A DNA stretch of 64,000 nt from Lithodes maja (taxonomy: Eukaryota; Arthropoda; Malacostraca; Decapoda; Lithodidae). This document shows, one piece after another, positions 32,441-42,669 of the stretch. Every line of letters begins with the position of its first letter. Positions within the stretch are counted from its first letter, which is position 1. The DNA lies in the NCBI GenBank assembly GCA_037953745.1, contig JBAKBP010007420.1, positions 36,162 to 100,161 on the forward strand. Reading direction: 5' to 3'. The notes under the pieces were generated by a model, which had not been told where the DNA came from, did not search any database, and saw nothing but the letters and a program-made list of their open reading frames with translations. The position numbers and the translations under genes were made by a program.

Positions 32441-34330
32441 TTACCGTCATTTTTCCATTACATGCATTGTAACGGCTCAGACAGGGTTGCCTTTCAGTAG
32501 TTGGTGTGTACTGTAGTACAATAAAGTCCCGCCACAGCACTGTCCCACCAGAGCACTGCCCCACCAAGTTATCACTGTGGCTGATGTTGGTATAGTGCTA
32601 ACCGTGCCTCAGCGAGACTCAACAAAGTCCCTTAAGGCTCTGTCACACTATGCCGATTTAAGTGCCGACGCTCCACGACTTAAGGGTCGGGAGCAGGTCT
32701 TTGCCTACATCGCCGCGCGACATGGGTGGGCGCCTACTCAAGAGAGCCGTCGGGAGAGGTCGTCAAGGGCCTCAGGAAAAGTTCGACATGCACAACTCTC
32801 ATGAGTTGAGTCGGCGGCTAGTAAATTGACGGCACGGGGACGGTAGGCTGGCGGCATCGGGCGTCGTCCGGTATGCATCATACGTTACAAGGGCGCCAGC
32901 CTGTCTGCGTAAGACGCCGCTTATAAGGTAGGTCGCCTTCAGGCAGTGACCCGGTAACGCCCAGGCGCCGTCAGAGGGGGAGGGCATATCGTGAGTCCGC
33001 GACCTGGCAACGTCGCACGGGACATCGTTGATAGATGGTTTTGGGGGTGTTATTGTTTTAACCTTGATGGAGGTCTAGCGAGGAAACTAAAAAATAAATT
33101 AATATATAAATAAATAGACCCCAAAAATCACCACTGTCCCCAATCCGATCCCATCAACGAGTGACTATCTATAAACCCTTTCAGTAGCGGTGGCATCTGT
33201 TTTGCCATAGATCTGCTATACTTAGACGATTTTATGCAGCTTAAGAACGGTCTGTGAGAGTTAAGAGAGATAAATGAGAGGAATGGAGGTCTCGTGATTG
33301 CTACAGGCCCTTTGTAAGCATAATACAATAACCTAATAGTTGCCAGACTATAACGAGAAAGACGTCACAGGTACTGAAAGGGATAACTATAGATGGCCTT
33401 GTTTTACCAATTACTCAACAAAAATAACACTTAATTAAGGGCAGATGGGCGCATTTGTTTGCTCATTTATGGATCTTTTTATTATGTTTTTAGTTTCCTC
33501 CCTAGATCTCAAGCTTAACTCCCCCCCCCGCCACACACACACACACACAAACGTCGCCTCCGACGGACCGGTTTGCCTCGGTCAGGATCAAGTGTGACTG
33601 AGTAGGGGTCCAGTGTGACAGGGTGGCTGTCCATCGCCACCGCCCTACCTCCTATAGGTGCCGCTCGCCAGGAGCATTGTCGCCAACCAGTTTCGTGCTA
33701 CGGCGTATGATGCCGCCCCAGCGGCGTCATTTATCTTCCTTAGGTCTTGCATGGTTGCCTCTCGACCCCTTCCAGTTGCCGTTAGGCGGCATGCCCGTCC
33801 ACACTGCCCGCCGTGGGCGTCCCGCCCCTCTATCACCCACGATACTCGGCAGTAGTCTCCCCCTTGTATCGCCACTCCTTAAGTCGTGAAGCGTCGGCAC
33901 TTTAATCGGCATAGTGTGACAGAGCCCTTACCAGCACTTGCACCTGCAGTATCTGCAACCACACCAGCCTTAACAAGTAACAAGTAAAAAGACAGCACCA
34001 TAACAAGACTCTACTGTATATTAGGCAATTTGGACAATAAAATAATAAAGTCCTGCTCCAACATGCAAACACTGCTGCCGACACAGGTGTCGTGCCGGCC
34101 AAACACCGCCCAGGTAAGACTCAGTCCCCTGTGGCTTCCCACCAGCCTCGGCAGTGCCATACCAAGACGGTGCTAAAATAAAGACTTTATTGCATAGTAA
34201 TGGCCGTTGGTCCAAAAGTCTATCGCCATCCCCCCTATTAGTCGCCTTGTACGACACGCAGTAGGATGCGTGAGGCATATTCTTTTTTTCCTCCACCATT
34301 AGATGAAGGCCCCCTTACCCCCTGAGGGTA
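32440..34330 (+). repeat. repeat family E split by a TIR element
   Basis: The left part (32440-32634) and right part (33928-34330) together match 24670-25290. The right end again contains the inverted RTE-like leader. The interruption is 32635-33927. Confidence 0.75.
32635..33927. mobile_element. PIF/Harbinger-like TIR element, non-autonomous
   Basis: The ends are inverted repeats of about 50 bp beginning (A/G)GGCTCTGTCACACTATGCC, flanked by TTA (32632-32634, 33928-33930). The 3-bp TTA duplication suggests PIF/Harbinger. The GC-rich arms surround an AT-rich core at about 33030-33540 that contains another pair of inverted segments (fold-back family F) and a P3-like block (33174-33392). No transposase is found. 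Confidence 0.7.
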
Positions 34331-34353
34331 AATACATATATAACTGTACATAC

Positions 34354-34465
34354 CATAGTCCCAGAAGTATAATCCAACATCAGCCAATCTGTTCATGGCC
34401 GCCACCTGACGACGCAAGGACTCTTCCACCAGGGGCTTCATCTTGCTAGGGTCACTGGCTAGAAG
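34354..34465 (-). CDS. UROC1: urocanate hydratase exon C
   Basis: The 112-bp exon encodes LLASDPSKMKPLVEESLRRQ followed by VAAMNRLADVGLYFWDY, matching urocanase 'LMASNP---K-LVQESLRRQV-AINRL-----FFWDYG'. The acceptor is tttcag/CTTCTA and the donor is TATG/GTATGT. It enters in phase 0 and leaves in phase 1; the split Gly codon is completed by exon D. Confidence 0.95.
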
Positions 34466-34493
34466 CTGAAATATATGTCAAGAGTTGCAGTTA

Positions 34494-34711
34494 CTATAGT
34501 CTATTCGCTGTAAGTAGGCGAGAAATCATGACCTCTATCCTCTGTAACTCAAAAAGGGCAAGAGCAAATTGGCTGTAAATTTCCACATCTATTCCCTGAC
34601 TCTTCCCAAATGGTAGGAATATTAGATCGATTGCTCTAGTGACTAGTCGTTTTGGAGTTACAGAGGTTAGAGGTCATGATTTCTCGCCTACTTACAGCGA
34701 ATAGACTATAG
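34494..34711. mobile_element. 218-bp MITE with about 56-bp TIRs
   Basis: Both ends read inward from CTATAGTCTATTCGCTGTAA and continue inverted through 'gcgagaaatcatgacctct' to 'tctgtaactc'. The spacer is about 100 bp. The TA at the ends suggests a TA-target (mariner-like) origin. It is in the intron just upstream of exon C. Confidence 0.75.
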
Positions 34712-34884
34712 CCTACATAACTTATTTTATTTCTAACCTTGCATGATTTTGCCTATCATGAGTTTAAGATATTGTACTATGTTTCTGATTCTATATCCAA
34801 CAAACATATTCTATCTGAATTTCAAGTTAATTAACAATACTGATCCTTTAGAAGTTTAGCCAAACTAAAATCCTGACCTGTGTT

Positions 34885-35060
34885 GGTGGTGTAATGGTTT
34901 AGATGCTATGTTCTGGGTGTGATGTCCCGAGTTTGAATCCCGGGAGTACCATATGCTTTCATTATATTATTCAAGTACATTGGAGTTTGTAATTGATGAT
35001 TAATGTTAAGAACGGGGTGTTACTTATTTATTCTATCGGTGGTGGACCGAGTCAGTCAGT
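34885..35060 (+). mobile_element. tRNA-derived SINE, family I (copy 1)
   Basis: The head 'ttggtggtgtaatggttta' has A box TGGTGTAATGG, and B box AGTTTGAATCCC follows; then 'accatatgctttcatta'. The body continues 'gtttgtaattgatgattaat'. It resembles a tRNA-Gln-like head by inspection only. Second copy at 36985-37440. Confidence 0.75.
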
Positions 35061-35115
35061 ATGGAGGTTGAACATTCCCTATCTTTCATAACTTGCCATG
35101 TCTCTCACCATTCCT

Positions 35116-35822
35116 TTAACCCATTCACCACCATGACATAATTTTTATAATTGTCTGGTTAATATAAGACGATTTTCTTTAGTTTATAATCGGCCTCTAC
35201 GACTCAAATGGGTAAATTATTATGTTCTCTCCACCAACCAACTATACTCCTAAGCTTGATTAATGAAATTAACAAACACATGTGGCAGTCCGGGGATTCG
35301 AACCGAGGACGCTCGCACCGAAAATCAATACACTTATGCATTGCGCCACGAAGACAGTTAACCCTCTCACGACCATAGGACGCAGAGGTTGCCAGATTAG
35401 CAACAAGAAATAGATTACTCTCCCTGTTATAATTACCTCTCCAAAATTAGTTTTCTGCCCACAGCTAACTCAAAGACAACTGCAGAGGTTGAAGTAAACA
35501 AACTAAAGGTTTATAGATACCCCTGATGGTAACAAAGGCTTTAAAGTATCCCTAATAGGCTCAAAAATCGCGTCAGGATGTGAGAGGGTTAAAGAATGAT
35601 GCACAAGCCTACGATTTATTATGCAGTTTCGAATCCTGCATACCAATCTTAGCATGTACATTCATTCCAACTGCACTATCGGAGGTTATGCATGGGTGAA
35701 TGGAAAGAGTAATTAATGCCGGTAAGATCTCAATAAACACTCTTAGTAACATAGGTCCTTCTGAAACTGCATAATATCACCAGAAGTCAGCCAGAATCAA
35801 AGGTAAAAGTACGTTATGGTTC
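35116..35822. mobile_element. P3 MITE with nested SINE H, right end lost
   Basis: Starts TTAACCCATTCACCACCATG. The typical P3 3' motif 'gccagaatcaaaggtaaaa' is near 35800, but the terminus is lost next to the fold-back element. A SINE H copy (35220-35365, minus; B box GGTTCGAATCCC) lies inside. Confidence 0.7.
35220..35365 (-). mobile_element. tRNA-derived SINE, family H (best copy)
   Basis: The reverse complement shows 'cgtggcgcaatgcataag' (A box) and GGTTCGAATCCCC (B box), ending 'tgccacatgtg'. It is the best preserved H copy. Confidence 0.75.
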
Positions 35823-36905
35823 ACTTTTTAGGCAATTTTTGCATGTATTCATTATTTTTCTAGTTTCCTCCATAGACCTCCATCAAATTTAAAAAAACAT
35901 CCATTAGATCCCCCTACTAGATTAATTTGTACATTTTACAGGCTCACTATCGTTCGCCAGGGAAAAATTTGACACCTAAATAGCACGAAAGGTCTAAATA
36001 TTGACGATGAAATGGGGAGAAAGGTCTTAAAATCTACTAACTAATGGGGCAAACATCTTAACATCTGAAAACTAATGGGGCTAAACATGAGGAAGAAAGT
36101 GGTCCAGAAAAGCGGCCCATCTCCCCTGAAGGCGTTAATTGCTCTACTACAGTATATATTGTGACAAGGAGTGCCTGCCTCTGGTGCCTCTGCTTAAGGG
36201 GAGATGGGACATTTTTCTGGTTCCCCTTCTTCCTCGTGCTTAGCCCCAATAGTTTTCAGACTTTATTACGTTCGGCTCATTAGTTTGTCGATTTTAAGAC
36301 CTTTCGCCCCATTTCTTTGTCAATATTAAGGGGAGATTTTCCCTTGAGGGACTTTTTTCTTTACCCCTTTCTCCCTCATGTCTAGCCCAATTGCTTTTGA
36401 GATTTTAAGACGTTTGCCCCATTAGTTTGGTGATTTTAGGAATTTCCACCCCATTCTGTCAATTTTAAGACCTTTCGTGCCATTTAGGTCTCGATTTTAT
36501 CCTGGCGAGCGATAGCGAGCCTGTAATTTAAGAGTAACCCGGCCTTTGGCCAGGATATTTTTCTACCGAAAAATTTACAAATTTATCTTGAAAGGGGGTC
36601 AAGGGGGTGACATTTTAAAATTGCTGGAGGAGTAGGAAAGAAACTAAAAACCTCCCCTTAAGACCTTTCATGCTATTTAGGTGTCAATTTTTTTCCTGAC
36701 GAACTACAGCCTGTAATTTTGGAAGAACCGGCCTTGGCCGGGAAATTTTTCTACCGAAAAATTTACAAATTAATCTAGAAGGGAGATCTAATGGATGTTT
36801 TCTTAAGCTTGATGGAGGTCTGGGGAGGAAACAAATAAAATAATAAAAAGATACATAAATGATCAAATAAAGATGCCCATCCCCCCTTAAGATTAAATCC
36901 TTAGA
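35822..36905. mobile_element. fold-back element F with one arm duplicated
   Basis: The left arm (about 35822-36060: 'gtttcctccatagacctcca', 'cctaaatagcacgaaaggtc') is inverted twice on the right: about 36460-36660 ('gacctttcgtgccatttagg') and 36660-36905 ('gacctttcatgctatttagg', ending 'gatggaggtctggggaggaa'). The centre around 36120-36200 is also inverted. No gene is present. A smaller relative lies inside 33030-33540. Confidence 0.7.
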
Positions 36906-36984
36906 TGGAAATGACAAATGCTGACAACCTCCGACATATAACAGCACAATGGCAGAACGCCAATCCCTGCACTGTGTCTGGAAA

Positions 36985-37440
36985 TATGTTGGTGGTGTAA
37001 TGGTTTACATGTTTATGTTCTGGATGTGGTGTCCCGAGTTTGAATCCCGGGAGGACCATATGCTTTCATTAGTTTATTTAAGTGCATTGGGGTTTGTCTA
37101 TCTATCTATATGCTCAGGCCCAATCCCCACTTTTCCTATTTTCATGTTTATTTTCCTCTATTTTTTGTTTTTTGTTTTACTTGGGGGTGGCCGACTCAAG
37201 ACAGAGCAAGCACAGGAAAACACAAAACTCAAGAAAAAACAACGAACACAGACAAACACAAAATTCACACACATCTAGGTCACCCAGGAGAATACCCAGA
37301 GACCAGGGTCACCAAGGTCGCTCCAGCACTCCCCCGGCCCCCGATCACCCGGAGAGGCTCCGATCTCGGCAGGTTGGGGTTTGTAATTGATGATTAATGT
37401 TAAGAACGGGATGTTACTTAATAAACTTGATCTCACTTTC
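36985..37440 (+). mobile_element. SINE family I (copy 2) interrupted by retroposon B
   Basis: The tRNA-like head (A box TGGTGTAATGG near 36991, B box near 37038) is followed by the same body as 34885-35060, split at 'cattggggtttgt' by B (37098-37373) with the 11-bp duplication TTGGGGTTTGT (37087-37097, 37374-37384). Confidence 0.8.
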
Positions 37441-37483
37441 AGGGAGCCAGGTACCAAGATACTTGGTACATCAGGGTCCATCA

Positions 37484-37801
37484 TTAACCCCTTCAGCACC
37501 ATGACATAATTTTAATCTTATTCGGGCTACCATTAGTCGATTTTCTTTGGCTTATATTCTACCTCTAGGACTCAAAATCTCAATAAACCCTCTTAGTAAC
37601 ATAGGTCCTTCATAAACTGTTTAAAATTGTCTAATTTTCATTTTAGTAAGCGTTGTTTCCACATAGCGATTTTGGTAATTTAATTTGACTTTATATTGTC
37701 CTTGTCCCAATTTTGGTTTGTTTAGTTTGCAAGTTTTACATTTTAATTTAGCCAGAATCAAAGGTAAAAAAGCATCATGGTCATGGTGCTGAAGGGGTTA
37801 A
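37484..37801. mobile_element. piggyBac-type MITE P3, intact ends
   Basis: TTAA at both ends with perfect TIRs TTAACCCCTTCAGCACCATG and its inverse (over 20 bp). The 318 bp include a nested fragment of repeat A (37640-37735, reverse). Body motifs are 'ctcaaaatctcaataaaccc' and 'gccagaatcaaaggtaaaa'. Confidence 0.85.
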
Positions 37802-38109
37802 AGGGTAGCTTCTTGAAACTAGTAGGGTTCCCAAAAATGGTTCATTGGGGCTACTAACCAAAGTAAGTACAGTACTAACTTCTATTGCCAGATGTACAGT
37901 CGCACTAATAAGTGATGTCTCGGCACCAATTATGTTTTGATCAATAATTAGTATCGGCAATATCTAAGCTGCATTTCTTCATATCGAGTGAAATATACAA
38001 ACATGTTCCTACACTTACCCAGCCTATTCAACATCTGACAGACATTAATACAGCATAGAACAAGCCAAAGGTAATGACAGCTGGGACATGACTTATTAGA
38101 GCGACCGTA

Positions 38110-38425
38110 CATAATGTGGGATCCTTCTAAACTTGACATGGTGGGCGGGCTTGTGGTTTCGGCTCTGCAGCATGTCTGCCTGCTGAGATCAGAACCTCTC
38201 CGGGTGGTCGGGGGAGTGCTGGAGGGACCTTGGTGACCATGGTCTCTGGGTCTTCTCCTGGATGACCTAAATGTGTGTGAATTTGTATTTTGTTTTTGTA
38301 TGTTCATTGTTTTCTGTTGTGTTGTCCCTATTCGGGCTCTGTCTTGAGTTGGCCACCCCCAGAAAAAGTAAATAAATAAATAAATAGGAAAAGAGGGGAT
38401 TGGGCCTGAGTATATAGATAGATAG
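38110..38425 (+). mobile_element. retroposon family B (long copy)
   Basis: Longest forward copy, from 'gggcgggcttgtggtttcgg' to a (GATA)n tail ending about 20 bp from the exon B donor. It is a candidate source of intronic splice or polyadenylation signals, though none is clearly seen. Confidence 0.8.
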
Positions 38426-38443
38426 ACATAATATGGTACTAAC

Positions 38444-38617
38444 CTCCTGAGCCTGTGTGTAAGATAGAGCGACGGGGGTGTAGCCGCCACTGAAGGGGTT
38501 GTGGCAGGAGGTTTGGTCGGAAGCTAGGTCCACCAGTAGGTCCCCCGTCCTCTCATACTCCTCCACCAGTCGCTCCCACACAGACACCACGTTGCCAAGG
38601 TAACCGATTGACACTAC
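38444..38617 (-). CDS. UROC1: urocanate hydratase exon B
   Basis: The 174-bp exon (58 codons, phase 0 to 0) encodes VVSIGYLGNVVSVWERLVEE, then TGDLLVDLASDQTSCHNPFS and GGYTPVALSYTQAQE. The SDQTSCHNP motif is the diagnostic urocanase active-site region. The acceptor is tcctcag/GTAGTG and the donor is GAG/GTTAGT. It follows exon A directly in frame. Confidence 0.97.
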
Positions 38618-38745
38618 CTGAGGAGTTATATAGGAAGAGTTAAACAGATATTGCAATTGGAAATTTAAGCAAAATTAAAACTAGCAGAAAATACATGAGC
38701 TGAGAGACTGAGTTCTCCATGGCTAGTTAGTGTTCCTATTATCAC

Positions 38746-39382
38746 TTAACCCGGGAGCTGCGGGGAGACTCTTAAGAGTTCCCCCGGCGGACTGCGGGAA
38801 GACTCTTGAGAGTAAGTAAAATAAAAAATCAACTTTTGACATCGAAAAAAAAAAAAAAAAAAAAAAATTATTTATTTATTTATTTATTTTTTTTTGGCCC
38901 CTGGGCCATGCAAAATCTCAGTCCTCTACCTCCCCTCCTTCCCCACTTTCCTCCTCTCCTTCAGTTATCACCTATTTTCCCTATTATTCCCTTATTCTGA
39001 GGTATATTTTCGTGCTAACATTAGCGAGTTGCAAGCAGGGTGTTGTCATCACTGATGGCAAGCGAGTGCAAGAGAGAGAGAGAGAGTATCGATCGACTGT
39101 GTCTCAGTGGCCTTGGGGGAAATTGGCGGGAAAGCAGTTTGCCTCACCCATACATTATACAACTCGCGGGCTATATCTCCGATTTTGACCATCCAAACGC
39201 TGTTTTCACTCGTTTTATTGTTGTTTCAGGTTAATACCTTTATAATCAACCCATAATAGGCGCATATGGATAATTATTAATGCTATTAATGGTACAATGA
39301 ATATTTTAGTGACGGAAACACCTCAAATACGTCAGCACAGGGGGACGTTTTCAATTACCCCCATGCGCACTTGTTAGGTTAA
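38746..39382. mobile_element. piggyBac-type MITE, family P1 (copy b)
   Basis: TTAA to TTAA, 637 bp. It is near-identical to 27583-28192 apart from length changes in an A/T-rich simple stretch. Confidence 0.85.
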
Positions 39383-39472
39383 TGAGTCATTCATACAAGT
39401 TTAAAGACCGTGTTGTCCACAAAGAGTGTGGTTAGTCTCACGTCCTAAATGGCGGTGCCTCTGTTGTCATTG

Positions 39473-39700
39473 ATGATGCAGTTTTTACCACCATGCACTC
39501 CCTGCTGAATAGCTGGGCTAGGGTGGGTGCCCTGATGATCAGGGACTTCATTGAACAGTTGCCACAGATTGCTAGACCGCACAGTCCACCAACAGCACTG
39601 GCTTCTGCCAATAGCACACTGGCTGGCCCGAGACTCTAACTATCAACCTCACGGTTTGCAAGCGAGTGCTCTACTAACCGCGCTACGGCCTGTGGCTGTG
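39473..39700 (-). mobile_element. tRNA-derived SINE, family J (copy 2)
   Basis: The reverse complement starts 'aggccgtagcgcggttagta' (A box) and shares the body with 29788-29998 ('gttgccacagattgctaga', 'gggtgccctgatga' on the plus strand). Confidence 0.75.
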
Positions 39701-40010
39701 TAAATTTTGGGTAAACATTAAGTAATACTTTGCAGACAAATTTAGCCGTGTAAACTATGTAAATCTAAGTGTGTTGCTATTGGAAGATGGCTTCCTGATT
39801 ATCACCACACAAGAATGAGAAACAATAGGGGGTTATCTCCCTCACCAGGCTGGCTAACCTTTCTTTTATCATTATTAGTATTATACATATAAAGTTAAAT
39901 TACACTTTACAGTTGCTATCATTTCATGGAAGTGATAAATTGGCCAAAACGCAATTTTGTATTAATGTTAGTGTATTCCTTCTCATATTCATTCCAGTAT
40001 TAGATACAAT
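39701..40010. other. intron interval without recognised feature
   Basis: AT-rich sequence with no frame or repeat that I can name. Confidence 0.5.
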
Positions 40011-40014
40011 GAAA

Positions 40015-40550
40015 AACTTGCAAAACAAACAAACCAAAACAAGAACTGCACAAAAAAAAAAAAAAAAAAATTACTTATCAAAATCGCTACAGTATGTGGA
40101 AATAATGCATTGAAGTTTTAGCAAAACAATTCTAAAAAATAAACACAGAGCATGTTAATTTTACATGTGTTCCTTCTCATATTCATTTCAATAATAGCAT
40201 GTTCAGTACCCATGATGTCCTTTTCGTCATATTCTGGCTACTATTAGACAATTTAATTCAGCTTAGGAAAGATCTGTGGTAGCTAAAAGGATTAAATGAG
40301 ATAGTCTGTACCTATTTAATAGCTAGAAGTCCTTACTAAGCTGAAAAATCATAAAATAGTTGCCAGAATATAAAGAAAAGGACATCACCAGTACAGAGGG
40401 GGTTAAATTATAATGTAAAACTTGCAAAATAAACAAACAAAAACAGGGACGACACAATATAAAGGCAAAAGAACTTATCAAAATCACCATTTGGAAATAA
40501 CAATTTAGCAAAATAAATTTTTGAGATAAAAGAACACAAAACCACCACAT
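40015..40550 (+). repeat. two A repeats flanking a P3-like MITE
   Basis: A copies lie at 40015-40140 and 40418-40550. Between them a P3-like MITE (about 40202-40406) has inverted ends around 'gatgtcc' and 'ggacatcacc' and a right TTAA at 40403. Confidence 0.7.
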
Positions 40551-40669
40551 AATTTTCTCATGCTGAAACCTATTCCACGACCAGTAACCAGGGTGTCAAA
40601 TGGGCGTTTCCGCACCCTCCTCAGTTCCCCGCCTTGGAGTGGCTTCGGTCACCTGGGCTTTATAAGTGG

Positions 40670-40790
40670 TCAGCAGGGAGGGTTCTGTGGGGGCGCTCGG
40701 TTATGGCCTTGGCCTTGCTCGGGACCTTGAGGCTGTTCGGCCAGACAGCCTGGGGAACAACAATAACAACAAAAGACGAGTCCATTAATT
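40670..40790 (+). mobile_element. LINE family K, 3'-end fragment
   Basis: Reads like the K C-terminus (MALALLGTLRLFGQTAWG versus MAFLRDSGLFGQAA) and ends in an (AAC/AAT)n tail. Confidence 0.7.
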
Positions 40791-41407
40791 TTAGTCTATA
40801 TAGTATTATTGTTTAGGTAAGGCTAAAATTGTGGTTTATTATTCAAATTATGTTTTTGGAAGTGATAAAATAGCCCAAACAATGCTGCTTCATGTTAATT
40901 TTCTTGTATTCCTTCTCATATGCATTCAAGTCTTCAAATAATATTGTTCCGTTTTGACACCCTGCCAGAAACCAAATGAACCAGAAGCCAGTGTTGCCAG
41001 ATCAGCTACTTTCCTGCTAGATCTAGAGGTATTTACTTTGATCTAGGGCCAAATTAACATCTAGTGACATTAATTCTAGCGATGCTCTGGATATATGAGC
41101 CATTTTAGAGCAATAGTGTAGAGATTGTGGCATTATTCTAGCAAATTTCCGCATGTATTTACTATCTAGCGGATTTGATTTGGTAACCCTGCCAGAAGCC
41201 CCACTCACCTTCTTTTTCTTGTATTATTTCGGGACTTTTCACACTGGTATCGGCAATTAGACTGAAGTTTGATTATGTTAGGCGGTTAAATGATGATTAA
41301 CTGTAATTTTGTAAGCTTCCAGACCGTAATTGCCAGTAAAAATTGCTCGAAAAAGGGATCGTGTGACTCCGGTTTAACCAAATGAACCAAAAGCCCCACT
41401 CACTCAC
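40791..41407. other. UROC1 intron 1 sequence
   Basis: No recognised repeat. The splice donor of exon A is at its right edge. Confidence 0.5.
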
Positions 41408-41518
41408 CTCCTTTTTCTCCCTGGCCGTCCTGATCCGGGCCATCAGAGTGTCCAGGTCCGAGGTGTACTCCTGTAGCCAACCCTGCTGGTAACGTTTCTT
41501 CAGGGCCTCCTCGCTCAC
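41408..41518 (-). CDS. UROC1: urocanate hydratase exon A (first exon visible)
   Basis: The 111-bp exon (37 codons, phase 0 to 0) encodes VSEEALKKRYQQGWLQEYTS and DLDTLMARIRTAREKKE, matching urocanase 'ALEKRH-QGWL-E---LD---R-REARKKKE'. The acceptor is tcttccag/GTGAGC and the donor is AAGGAG/GTGAGT. Upstream N-terminal exons (NAD-binding and dimer part, about 300 residues) are not found up to 64000 and must lie further away. Confidence 0.95.
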
Positions 41519-41544
41519 CTGGAAGATGGGATGAGTTAGATGTT

Positions 41545-41775
41545 GTAATAAAATTGTAAACTTGCAAAATAAACAAACCAAAACTTGGACAAAGACAATA
41601 TAAAGGCAAACAACTAATCAAAATCGCTATGTGGAAACATCGCTTTAGCAAAATTAAATTATGAAATAAAAGAACACAATCCACCACATAGGGTGTACAG
41701 TACAATACTACAAGAGCAAGTTAATCAGTTTCCCAAGCAACCTAATCGCACACATAACAACGCACTATCGTCACA
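41545..41775 (+). repeat. repeat family A
   Basis: Nearly full copy just upstream of exon A, from 'aacttgcaaaataaacaaac' to 'cgcactatcgtcac'. Confidence 0.8.
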
Positions 41776-41782
41776 GTATCTA

Positions 41783-41935
41783 TCTCTCATGGGCTGTGTC
41801 TGGCTGCTGATCGAAGGGTCGGCAGTTCGATCCCAGGCCGTGCCATTGGTGGATGTCAAGAGTTTGGTTAGCTTGTGGCAAATGGCCAATTAAGTCCCTG
41901 TAACAAGGGCACGACTTAGCCCTGTCAATCAAGGG
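41783..41935 (+). mobile_element. tRNA-like SINE fragment with B box
   Basis: Shows 'ggcagttcgatcccaggc', a good B box, followed by 'gccattggtggatg', with a weak D-arm before it. Possibly a further SINE family; only one copy is seen. Confidence 0.5.
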
Positions 41936-42077
41936 AGTGCACAGTGTAAAAAAAAACTGCATCATCATCATCTCCGACACACATTCATTCTCTCTCTCAC
42001 ACACATTATTTCTCTCTTTCACAAATACTCTCTCTCATTTTTGCCAAATGTTAATCAAATTCCTATTATATATCCCC

Positions 42078-42142
42078 AAGTATAAGATGTACTCGTGCAG
42101 TCACCCCTGTTGGTGCGATTTCTTCAGGGTCTCCTCACTCAC
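42078..42142 (-). pseudogene. decayed duplicate of UROC1 exon A
   Basis: The minus strand reads VSEETLKKSHQQG, a stop, then LHEYI, versus exon A VSEEALKKRYQQGWLQEYTS. Trp became a stop and the acceptor AG is lost (cat instead of cag). Similarity extends into the flanking intron. It lies about 560 bp upstream of exon A in transcription order. Confidence 0.85.
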
Positions 42143-42190
42143 ATGGAAGAGAGGAAGCATGTTATGGTAAATTATTTACACACACACACA

Positions 42191-42669
42191 GCCCGTAGCA
42201 TAGTAGGTAGAGCTCTCGTCTCACACACGAGGGGTCGGGGGTTCAATCCCCGGCCGGGCGGAGACAAATTGGGCTTGTCTCCTTTCATGTGTTAGCCTCA
42301 GTTCACCTAGCTGTAAATAGGTACCTGGAATAAGTGGACGACGTTGTGACGTCCCATCTGGGGTTGGCAAAAATGGTACAAGGCGAGATGGGTATCATAT
42401 GGTTCACCTAAGCTGATGGCTACCTAAGCCTTCGGGCGAGACGGTACCGTCTATAGTGAGAATGGTACCATACAGATCCACCCTAAGCCTTCGTTTCCGA
42501 TGTCGCCAATTGGCTAAAATACAGACTACACACACATCCACAGCCATTCCAACAGTACATAAAACACTTAACATGCATTTCACGCAATACATTCCCAGTT
42601 AAGGAGGCGCGATAATAATGAGCTTAGCTCGCATTGCGTGGATTCCCCTTGACGAACAAGTAACTGAGT

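Noticed and set aside
35283..35350. Minus-strand tRNA gene with a perfect B box
   Set aside because: The same sequence with the same flank recurs at 25.8 and 28.5 kb and cloverleaf pairing is poor, so it was called SINE H.
41937..42170. Short Ser-rich frame near exon A
   Set aside because: Formed by a CT-rich microsatellite and the decayed exon copy.
42191..42262. tRNA-Val(CAC) gene
   Set aside because: It is repeated with the same long downstream body and LINE-type tail, and its stems are imperfect. It is a SINE head, not a tRNA gene.
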